Positions 57,224 through 64,000 of a stretch of DNA of 64,000 bases are shown here, piece by piece. Made by a program: the position numbers and the translations under genes. The DNA is from Faecenecus sp036648855. Its GTDB lineage: Bacteria; Bacillota_I; Bacilli_A; RF39; UBA660. The stretch spans positions 1 through 64,000 of the forward strand of contig JAVWCU010000002.1 of NCBI GenBank assembly GCA_036648855.1. Direction: 5' to 3'. Positions within the stretch are counted from its first letter, which is position 1; the number at the start of each line of letters is the position of its first letter. The notes under the pieces were generated by a model that saw only the letters and a program-made list of their open reading frames with translations, had not been told where the DNA came from and made no database searches.

Positions 57224-60200
57224 ATGAATATCTTTAGGAAGCTAATATCAACCTATTTAAAAAAAGATGAAGGGTTCACAGGAATGACTGATGAACTTTT
57301 TAGTATTGCCATTGTTAATCAGTTTATAGATAGTGGAGATTCTATTTTAATAGTGACACCAACATTATTTGAGGCTAATCATTTATTTGATATAATTAGT
57401 AATTATACAGATAAAGCTTTGTTTTTCCCTATGGATGATTTTTTAACTAGTGAGGCTATAGCAGCTAGTCCTGATCTTATGGTGACAAGATTAGAAACTA
57501 TTAATGCTTTATGTTCTGGTCATTCTTATATAGTTGTAACTCATTTAATGGGATATTTGCGATTTCTTCCAACCCCTGTTATTTATAAAAATAATATTCT
57601 TGATTTTAGGGTAAATGATGAAATATCTCCAAAGGTTTTAACGGAAAAGCTATACAATATCGGCTATACAAGGGAAACACTTGTTACTAAAACAGGAGAA
57701 CTTGGAGTGCGTGGATTTGTAATAGATGTTTTTCCAGTTGGAGAAAATCATCCAGTTAGATTTGAATTTTTTGGAGATACTATTGAATCTATTAGATACT
57801 TTGATGAAGATAAGCAGATGTCTTTGGAAAAAATAGATAGTGTTTGTATATTTCCGTATCACGAATTTATATTAGATAATTATCAAGCAGATATAACTTA
57901 TAAACAGAAATTTTTGCCAAAATATTCTAAAGAAGTTGCTAGTATTATTGATTATTTAAGTAATCCTTTTGTAATATATAAAGATTATAATCAGTTAAAA
58001 CTTAGTTATCAAAATACTATGAATGAGGTTTTTGAGTATAAATCTTCAAAGGATAGTAGTTTTAAGGATAACTATTTTAATGAGTTTGAAAAGATTAATC
58101 CAAAAAGAGTAGGTTATTATTTAGCAGTTGATAATTTAGTGATTGATACAAATATAACTAAAATTACTGATTTTGGTGCTAAAGAAGTGCTTAATTTTAA
58201 TGATAATGTAGAGTTAATCCAAAAATATTTAAAGGATAATCTTAGTTTGGGAAAGATAATAATTATTTGCTTAAAAGATTATCAAATTAAAACTTTTATT
58301 AAATATATAGATATTCCTTTTTTATTAACTGATGTTAATAATATAGTCACTGATAGAATTAATATATTAAATATCGAGATGACTAAAGGTTTTTTATATA
58401 ATAATTATATATTTTTAACTTCACAAGACTTATTTAAAAATGCAGTTAAGCATAAAAAATATCAAACTAATTTTAAATATTCTTCTAAAATTAAGGATTT
58501 AAATAAACTTTTAATTGGTGATTATGTAGTTCATAATATTCATGGAATTGGTTTATATAATGGAATTAAAACTTTAACAAAATATGGGATGAAGAAGGAT
58601 TATATTGAACTTTTGTATCAGGGAAAAGATAAATTATATATTCCGGTTGAGAAAATAGATTTAATTAGTAAGTATTCGGGTAAGGAAGGTGTTAGCCCAA
58701 AGGTAAATAAATTAGGTGGAATAGAGTGGCAAAAGACAAAATTAAGGGTTAGAAGTAAAATTCAAGATATCGCTAAGCAATTATTAGAATTGTATGCAGA
58801 TAGAGAATTGAAAAAGGGTTTTTCTTTTTCTTTAGATAATCAATTACAGATGGATTTTGAAAAGGAATTTATTTATACGGAAACGGCGGATCAATTATCG
58901 GCAATTAAGCAGATAAAAGAGGATATGGAGTCTAATAAACCAATGGATAGGTTACTTTGTGGAGATGTGGGTTATGGTAAGACTGAGGTAGCTTTCAGGG
59001 CGGCATTTAAAGCTATAATGGATTCAAAACAAGTTTTATACTTATGTCCTACCACAATTTTATCTAATCAGCATTATGATAATGCTTTAGAAAGGTTTTC
59101 TCACTTTCCAGTAAATATTGCTTTATTAAATAGGTTTACGTCTATTAAAGAAACTAAGAAGATATTAGACTCCATAAAAAACGGAACTATTGATATGGTA
59201 ATTGGTACACATAGATTACTTAGTAATGATTTGGTTTTTCATGATTTAGGTCTTTTAATAATTGATGAAGAGCAGAGATTTGGAGTAATTCATAAGGAAA
59301 AGATAAAGAAATATAAAACTAATATTGATGTTTTGACTTTGACAGCGACACCTATTCCTAGAACATTGCAAATGTCCATGGTGGGAATAAGAAGTCTTTC
59401 TTTAATTGAAACGCCCCCGGTAAATCGTTATCCTATTCAGACTTATGTTATTGAGGAAAATAAGCAAATAATAAGGGATGCAATTTATAAGGAATTGTCT
59501 CGTAATGGACAGACATTTTTGCTTTATAACAAGGTTGAGGATATGGAACAGCAGGTTTCATATATTAAAGATTTAGTACCGGATGCTAGAGTTGTTTTTG
59601 CACATGGTCAGATGTCTAAAACAGAATTAGAGGATAGAATGTTAGCATTTATACGGCATGAATATGATGTATTAATTTGTACTACAATTATAGAAACAGG
59701 AATAGATATTCCGAATGTTAACACTTTAATTATCTTAAATGCAGATAGGTTTGGTCTTAGTCAGCTTTATCAAATAAGGGGTAGGGTAGGTAGAAGTAAT
59801 AAGATTGCTTATGCTTATTTAATGTATCATCCTGGAAGAATATTAACAGAGACTGCTTTGAAAAGATTGAATGTAATTAAGACTTTTACAGAGTTAGGTA
59901 GTGGTTTTTCAATTGCAACTAGGGACTTATCTATAAGAGGAGCAGGAGATATTTTGGGTAGTGAACAGGCCGGCTTTATTGATACAGTTGGAATTGATTT
60001 ATATTTGAAAATATTAAATAATGAGGTAGCTATTTTAAAAGGAGAAGCTGTTGGAGAGACTACTGATAACGGAATGACTGAAAAGCCTTATTTTGATGTT
60101 GAGACACATATTAATGATAATTATGTTGAAGATACAGATTTAAAAATAGAAATTCATAAGAAAATTAATGAAATTGATTCCTATTCTAAATTACTGCAAA

Positions 60201-60517
60201 TTAAAAATGAGTTAGAGGACAGATTTGGTAGGTTAACTGAGAATATGATAATTTATATGTATGAGGAGTGGTTTGAAAAATTGGCAACAACCCTAGAAAT
60301 AATAGAAGTAAAACAAACTAAGAACTTTATATCTCTTGTATTTAGTGAAGATAGGTCTAATATAATTGATGGGGAAAAGATTTTTATGCAGGCAAATAAG
60401 ATAACCCCTTACTTTCGGTTTGCTATGAAGGGTCCATGTTTTGAAATTATTTTAGATACAATAAAATTGGAAAAGCATTATATATATTATTTGATTGAAT
60501 TACTTAATACTTTATAG
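57224..60517 (+). CDS. mfd: Transcription-repair coupling factor Mfd
   Basis: Large DNA translocase (1097 residues) that removes stalled RNA polymerase and recruits UvrA. An N-terminal UvrB-like module covers about 1-330, the RNA-polymerase-interaction domain lies near 430-500 (IGDYVVHNIHGIGLYNGI), and the RecG-like motor has Walker A GDVGYGKTEVAFRAAF near 582 and Walker B DEEQRFG near 680. The TRG motif and C-terminal D7 domain follow. Length is near the usual 1150. A GTG 9 bases upstream is an alternative start. It ends the tadA-mfd gene cluster. Confidence 0.95.
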   Translation: MNIFRKLISTYLKKDEGFTGMTDELFSIAIVNQFIDSGDSILIVTPTLFEANHLFDIISNYTDKALFFPMDDFLTSEAIAASPDLMVTRLETINALCSGHSYIVVTHLMGYLRFLPTPVIYKNNILDFRVNDEISPKVLTEKLYNIGYTRETLVTKTGELGVRGFVIDVFPVGENHPVRFEFFGDTIESIRYFDEDKQMSLEKIDSVCIFPYHEFILDNYQADITYKQKFLPKYSKEVASIIDYLSNPFVIYKDYNQLKLSYQNTMNEVFEYKSSKDSSFKDNYFNEFEKINPKRVGYYLAVDNLVIDTNITKITDFGAKEVLNFNDNVELIQKYLKDNLSLGKIIIICLKDYQIKTFIKYIDIPFLLTDVNNIVTDRINILNIEMTKGFLYNNYIFLTSQDLFKNAVKHKKYQTNFKYSSKIKDLNKLLIGDYVVHNIHGIGLYNGIKTLTKYGMKKDYIELLYQGKDKLYIPVEKIDLISKYSGKEGVSPKVNKLGGIEWQKTKLRVRSKIQDIAKQLLELYADRELKKGFSFSLDNQLQMDFEKEFIYTETADQLSAIKQIKEDMESNKPMDRLLCGDVGYGKTEVAFRAAFKAIMDSKQVLYLCPTTILSNQHYDNALERFSHFPVNIALLNRFTSIKETKKILDSIKNGTIDMVIGTHRLLSNDLVFHDLGLLIIDEEQRFGVIHKEKIKKYKTNIDVLTLTATPIPRTLQMSMVGIRSLSLIETPPVNRYPIQTYVIEENKQIIRDAIYKELSRNGQTFLLYNKVEDMEQQVSYIKDLVPDARVVFAHGQMSKTELEDRMLAFIRHEYDVLICTTIIETGIDIPNVNTLIILNADRFGLSQLYQIRGRVGRSNKIAYAYLMYHPGRILTETALKRLNVIKTFTELGSGFSIATRDLSIRGAGDILGSEQAGFIDTVGIDLYLKILNNEVAILKGEAVGETTDNGMTEKPYFDVETHINDNYVEDTDLKIEIHKKINEIDSYSKLLQIKNELEDRFGRLTENMIIYMYEEWFEKLATTLEIIEVKQTKNFISLVFSEDRSNIIDGEKIFMQANKITPYFRFAMKGPCFEIILDTIKLEKHYIYYLIELLNTL

Positions 60518-60524
60518 GTAGTAT

Positions 60525-60553
60525 TTGACTTGATTGTTAAAAATTGATATGAT
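60525..60553 (+). promoter_or_regulatory. Sigma-A promoter of the gene at 60583
   Basis: TTGACT (60525-60530), a 17-base spacer and TATGAT (60548-60553). Confidence 0.8.
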
Positions 60554-60582
60554 AACTGCATAAGAATAAAATAGGTGATTCA

Positions 60583-61209
60583 ATGGATAAGGAAATTGCA
60601 GAACAATTTAGGGAAAAGAATTCAGAAATTTTAAAAAATAAATTAAAGCTAGATGTTAGTAATAATTTAAGTACTTTAACATTGAGTTTAAACCATATTT
60701 TAAAATTAGAAATGGATGCTGCTATGCCTAAATTTTCAAATATATATATAGATGCTGATGCTGTACCACATTTAGAAGAGCAACAAGTTATTTTGAAAAA
60801 ACTAAGTTTAAGGTTTTTAGATGAGACTAAAAAATATCTTAAAAATAAGAAACATGATTTAATAGAGACAATTGATAAGATAGAGATTACATCTTCTTTG
60901 GATGTATATTATGAATTAATATTATCTTCTTCTGAGGAATTTTCGAATAATTTGCGTGTAGAATTAAAACAGTATATAGAGACATGTTTGATGATGGACA
61001 TTAAGGCATTAAATAAAGAAGAAATAAGTTTTATGAAACAGGATTTTGTTTATGAACGGATTTTTTCTTTTCTAATTGATAATGTATCACGGAGATTAAT
61101 AGATAAGACCGTTGAGCAACTTCAAGTTCGTAATCAAACATTGATGAATAATGCTAAGGCTGCGTATGATCATTATTATCTTTTAGAAAATTTAACAGAA
61201 ATAAAGTAA
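60583..61209 (+). CDS. Uncharacterised helical cytosolic protein
   Basis: Unrecognised protein of 208 residues. It has no signal peptide or transmembrane segment and looks mostly alpha-helical and charged, with heptad-like stretches near the start (about 4-45), in the middle (75-110), and at the end (170-200). No catalytic motif was seen. In clostridial relatives a peptidyl-prolyl isomerase gene can lie between mfd and spoVT, but nothing here looks like one. It has a clear promoter, an AGGTGA RBS and its own terminator, so it is a real, separately regulated gene. Function is unknown. Confidence 0.8.
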   Translation: MDKEIAEQFREKNSEILKNKLKLDVSNNLSTLTLSLNHILKLEMDAAMPKFSNIYIDADAVPHLEEQQVILKKLSLRFLDETKKYLKNKKHDLIETIDKIEITSSLDVYYELILSSSEEFSNNLRVELKQYIETCLMMDIKALNKEEISFMKQDFVYERIFSFLIDNVSRRLIDKTVEQLQVRNQTLMNNAKAAYDHYYLLENLTEIK

Positions 61210-61230
61210 TGCATAGTTGCTTTTTTTTTG
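61204..61230 (+). terminator. Terminator after the gene at 60583
   Basis: Six-bp stem (61204-61209 with 61217-61222) running into TTTTTTTTT; it includes the stop codon. Confidence 0.75.
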
Positions 61231-61295
61231 TAGTTAATTAACTAATAATTAACTAGTTTTTGTAGTGTTTATATCTAGTTGGTAATATTTACCAA
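61231..61295. repeat. Two inverted repeats upstream of spoVT
   Basis: TAGTTAATT/AATTAACTA (61231-61239 and 61247-61255) and TTGGTAA-TAT-TTACCAA (61279-61295), both perfect. The second has the same half-sites as the dyad before agrB but in opposite order. Possible operators. Confidence 0.5.
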
Positions 61296-61409
61296 AGGAA
61301 ATAGGTAATAAATTGTTTATAATATAGGTAGTAGTAAAAGAAAAATAAATTTATGTATAATGCTTTTGAAAATTGGGAAACTAGATATATAAAGAAAGTG
61401 GGGATAAGA

Positions 61410-61940
61410 ATGAAAACAACCGGTGTTATCAGAAGAATAGATGAATTAGGTAGAATTGTTGTTCCTAAAGAGATTCGAAGGAATTTAAGAATAAGAGATG
61501 GTGAGTCCTTAGAAATTTTTGTAGAAAATGATTTTGTAGCATTAAAAAAGTATTCCCCTATGGGTGATTTGGAAGAGTTCTCAAAAGTGCTGGTTGATGC
61601 TGTTTATAGTTCTCTCAAAAGTAATATTATGATTAGTAATAGGGATAATATCATTGCTATTGCAGGACCTTTAAAGAAAAAGTATTTGGGGAAACCTATT
61701 AGTTCTTTCTTGGAGGGGGCTATAGAAAATAGAGATAATTATACTTTAAAGGAAGTCAAAGAACTTGAATTATCTAGTGGAATATATGAAAAGGGATTAA
61801 TGACACTTAGTACTATTATAGTAAATGGTGATCCTGTAGGATTAGTATTAATTCTCTCACAGGATAATAGAATTAGTGAGGCAGATGAAAAAATAATAAA
61901 TATCATTTCACAATTTTTAGGAAAACATATTGAAGAATAA
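61410..61940 (+). CDS. spoVT: Stage V sporulation protein T, AbrB-family regulator
   Basis: Forespore transcription regulator (176 residues; 178 in B. subtilis). The AbrB DNA-binding domain is MKTTGVIRRIDELGRIVVPKEIRRNLRIRDGE, and a GAF-like domain covers about 57-176. In B. subtilis it is sigma-G dependent and tunes forespore genes. The frame extends upstream to 61353, but the family start and GGGGATAAG set the ATG at 61410. Position after mfd is conserved. Confidence 0.94.
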   Translation: MKTTGVIRRIDELGRIVVPKEIRRNLRIRDGESLEIFVENDFVALKKYSPMGDLEEFSKVLVDAVYSSLKSNIMISNRDNIIAIAGPLKKKYLGKPISSFLEGAIENRDNYTLKEVKELELSSGIYEKGLMTLSTIIVNGDPVGLVLILSQDNRISEADEKIINIISQFLGKHIEE

Positions 61941-61969
61941 AATAAAATGTGTTAATATATAGGAATATT

Positions 61970-62200
61970 AATGGTTGTGAGAAAGAATTTTAATTTGATA
62001 TTTATTAAAGAGAACCTTGATTAGGTGAGAGCAAGGGTATTTTAGAATTAAATATGGCTTTTGAACTTTTTAACTGATATGTAAGTTAAAACGTATGACG
62101 GCGTTAACGGATTGAGTGTATAATAGATTATTTATTATAAAGTAAGGTGGTACCACGAGTAGTTTCGTCCTTATATAGAATAAGTAATTTTTTTATGGAA
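61970..62200 (+). ncRNA. T-box riboswitch upstream of metG
   Basis: The stretch between spoVT and metG (61941-62257) holds a T-box leader. The T-box AAGGTGGTACCACG (62144-62157) is near consensus, with CGTCCTTA after it completing the terminator/antiterminator alternatives and TTTTTTT at 62187-62195. Stem I shows AGAGAACC, GGTGAGAG and a probable specifier ATG within ATATGGC (near 62052-62058), which fits uncharged tRNA-Met sensing. The 5' boundary is approximate. Confidence 0.88.
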
Positions 62201-62257
62201 AAATTATGAAAAAGACTAAAACAATATTTAATTATGGTAATATTAGGAGGAAAACAA

Positions 62258-63817
62258 ATGAAAGAAAAGTATTATATTTCAACGGCAATAGCTTATACTT
62301 CGGGTAAACCTCATATAGGAAATACATATGAGATAGTACTAGCTGATGCAATAGCTAGATATAAAAGAATTAAGGGGTATGATGTTTATTTTCAAACTGG
62401 AACAGATGAACATGGAGAGAAAATAGAAATTAAGGCAAGGGAAAATAATGTGTCACCACAGGAATATGTGGATGGGGTAGCTGCGGAAATTAAAGCTATT
62501 TGGGATATTATGAATACTAGCTATGATAGATTTATAAGAACAACTGATAAAAATCATGAGAAGCAAGTGCAAAAGATATTTAAAAAATTATATGAGCAAG
62601 ATGATATTTATAAAGGAACATATGAGGGCTTATATTGTACTCCTTGCGAATCTTTTTTTACTGAGAATCAATTAGTTGATGGAAAGTGTCCTGATTGTGG
62701 AAGAGCAGTTAAACAAGCAAAGGAGGAAGCTTATTTTTTTAGATTATCAAAATATCAAGATAGATTAATGGAGCATATAAAATTACATCCAGAATTCATT
62801 CAGCCGGAATCACGTAAAAAGGAAATGATAAATAATTTTTTAAAGCCGGGATTACAAGATTTATGTGTGTCTAGGACCTCGTTTACTTGGGGAATACCTG
62901 TTGATTTTGATCCAAAACATGTGGTTTATGTTTGGATTGATGCATTAACTAATTATATTACTAATATTGGATATGATGTTGATGGCAGTAGTCTTGAGTA
63001 TAAGAAGTATTGGCCAGCGGATTTACATTTGATTGGTAAGGACATAATTAGGTTTCATACAATTTATTGGCCTATAATTTTGATGGCCTTAGGGGAAGAA
63101 TTACCTAAACAAGTATTTGGACATCCATGGATGTTATTTGGCAGTGATAAGATGAGCAAGAGTAAGGGAAATGTAATATATGCAGATGATTTAGTTAAAC
63201 TTTTTGGAGTAGATGCAATCAGATATTATGTTCTTCATGAAATGCCTTTTGCTAATGATGGGAATATTACTTATGATTTAGTTATAGAAAGAATAAATAG
63301 TGATTTAGCAAATATATTAGGTAATTTAGTTAATAGAACTATTTCTATGGCTCAAAAATATTTTGAAGGAAGGGTTAGAAATACTAATGTATATACTAGC
63401 TTAGATAAAAGCTTGCTATTAGAAGTAGGAGAGTTAGCTAAAAAAGTTGATGATAAAATGGATTCATTAGAGGTTGGAGCAGCAATTGAGGAGATTTTTC
63501 AGGTTTTGCGTAAAAGTAATAAATATATTGATGAAACAATGCCATGGATTTTAGCTAAAGATGAAACTGAAAAAGGACGTTTAGAAACGGTTATTTATAA
63601 TTTGCTTGAGACTATAAGAGTGTGTGCAACACTATTAAGACCATATTTACCAGACACAGCAATAAAAATATTAAATCAGTTGGGAACTAATGATGAAGAT
63701 ATGGAATTTAAACAGGATTTGATTTATTGTGTTAATGATCCAGAACCTTTATTCCAAAGAATAGATAAAATTAAAAAAATGGAGGAAATAAATACGTTTT
63801 TGTCTAATAAAATGTAA
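62258..63817 (+). CDS. metG: Methionyl-tRNA synthetase, without C-terminal tRNA-binding domain
   Basis: Class I synthetase (519 residues) charging tRNA-Met. HIGH-type motif YTSGKPHIGN, a four-Cys zinc knuckle CTPCESFFTENQLVDGKCPDCG near 128-149, and KMSKSKGN near 300. The anticodon-binding helical domain ends the protein. B. subtilis MetS has about 664 residues with a C-terminal Trbp111-type dimer domain; that domain is absent. GGAGG lies before the ATG at 62258. Expression is probably controlled by the T-box. Confidence 0.95.
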   Translation: MKEKYYISTAIAYTSGKPHIGNTYEIVLADAIARYKRIKGYDVYFQTGTDEHGEKIEIKARENNVSPQEYVDGVAAEIKAIWDIMNTSYDRFIRTTDKNHEKQVQKIFKKLYEQDDIYKGTYEGLYCTPCESFFTENQLVDGKCPDCGRAVKQAKEEAYFFRLSKYQDRLMEHIKLHPEFIQPESRKKEMINNFLKPGLQDLCVSRTSFTWGIPVDFDPKHVVYVWIDALTNYITNIGYDVDGSSLEYKKYWPADLHLIGKDIIRFHTIYWPIILMALGEELPKQVFGHPWMLFGSDKMSKSKGNVIYADDLVKLFGVDAIRYYVLHEMPFANDGNITYDLVIERINSDLANILGNLVNRTISMAQKYFEGRVRNTNVYTSLDKSLLLEVGELAKKVDDKMDSLEVGAAIEEIFQVLRKSNKYIDETMPWILAKDETEKGRLETVIYNLLETIRVCATLLRPYLPDTAIKILNQLGTNDEDMEFKQDLIYCVNDPEPLFQRIDKIKKMEEINTFLSNKM

Positions 63818-63923
63818 AGCAGAAAATTGTTAATGAAAATGTTAACTAAAATGTATGGCTATATGATATAGTGAAGAGGTAGTTTTCCAGGTAGTAAGTA
63901 TACTATGAAAGGAAGAGCGAAAA

Positions 63924-64000
63924 ATGAAAAAATTTTTCAAATGCAATGTCAAGGTAATAATTACTAGTTTAGCATTTATATTAGTTATATTATTTATGAC
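63924..64000 (+). CDS. Start of a membrane-anchored or exported protein, cut by the window end
   Basis: Only 25 codons are visible: MKKFFKCNVKVIITSLAFIL and on, a basic start followed by a hydrophobic segment, so a signal peptide or anchor. GGAAGAGCG lies 9 bases before the ATG. In B. subtilis the exported G5/3D-domain protein YabE follows metS after tatD, so a YabE-like product is possible but not shown. The 106 bases before it contain a 12-base near-tandem repeat (TGTTAA-type, around 63828-63852). Confidence 0.6.
   Translation, partial: MKKFFKCNVKVIITSLAFILVILFM

Overview
The window is a roughly 30% G+C stretch of the replication-origin region of an endospore-forming, low-GC Gram-positive bacterium. 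Delta subunit of RNA polymerase (rpoE), Noc, ComK, GerQ, SpoIIQ, SpoIIID, SpoIIR, BofA and SpoVT together point to class Bacilli. Gene order closely follows the Bacillus subtilis origin flanks, but many proteins are shorter or divergent. A lineage such as Turicibacter or the Erysipelotrichia is possible and cannot be fixed from sequence alone. Three N runs (2231-2330, 41329-41338, 49492-49591) show that this is a draft scaffold.

Left part (1-39.8 kb), almost all on the minus strand and therefore co-directional with a fork leaving oriC at about 40 kb. It starts with hpf, a cold-shock gene and an Agr-type peptide quorum-sensing locus with agrBD (+) facing agrAC (-). Next come a TagO-like glycosyltransferase, mbl, spoIIID, spoIIQ, DUF1146, an rpiB-like gene, rpmE, an SGNH hydrolase, murA, fba, mntP, spoIIR, prmC, prfA, rpoE and a DUF1934 gene. 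A short plus-strand island (pbp, gerQ, lemA, with pduL opposite) is followed by ung, rlmH, walJ, an M23 peptidase, dnaB, rplI, a shortened gdpP-like gene, rpsR-ssb-rpsF, ychF, an AbgT transporter, yyzM, mscS, parB-parA, noc, rsmG-mnmG-mnmE and jag-yidC-rnpA-rpmH.

Origin (39.8-41.7 kb): DnaA boxes lie both upstream and downstream of dnaA, a bipartite oriC. Then, all on the plus strand, come dnaN, a short ComK homologue with its own terminator-insulated promoter region, recF, gyrB and gyrA. Downstream of gyrA is a tandem array of about 165-bp repeats. Each complete copy carries a perfect ParB site (parS), a DnaA-box-like site and a perfect Noc-type palindrome (NBS). An assembly gap inside it means the true copy number is unknown.

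Right part (50-64 kb), plus strand: tadA, dnaX, ebfC, recR, bofA, holB, ricT, a YabB-type methyltransferase, rsmI, pth, mfd, an unrecognised helical protein, spoVT, a T-box leader with metG, and the start of a membrane or exported protein.

Themes. Chromosome organisation: ParA, ParB, a remodelled Noc without its membrane helix but with a ~205-residue linker, plus the parS/NBS array and two further NBS. Development: sporulation genes with recognisable sigma-E-like promoters, a ComK relative without the MecA-recognition tail, and an Agr signalling unit. The strongest leads are the parS/NBS/DnaA array, the altered Noc, and comK embedded between dnaN and recF.
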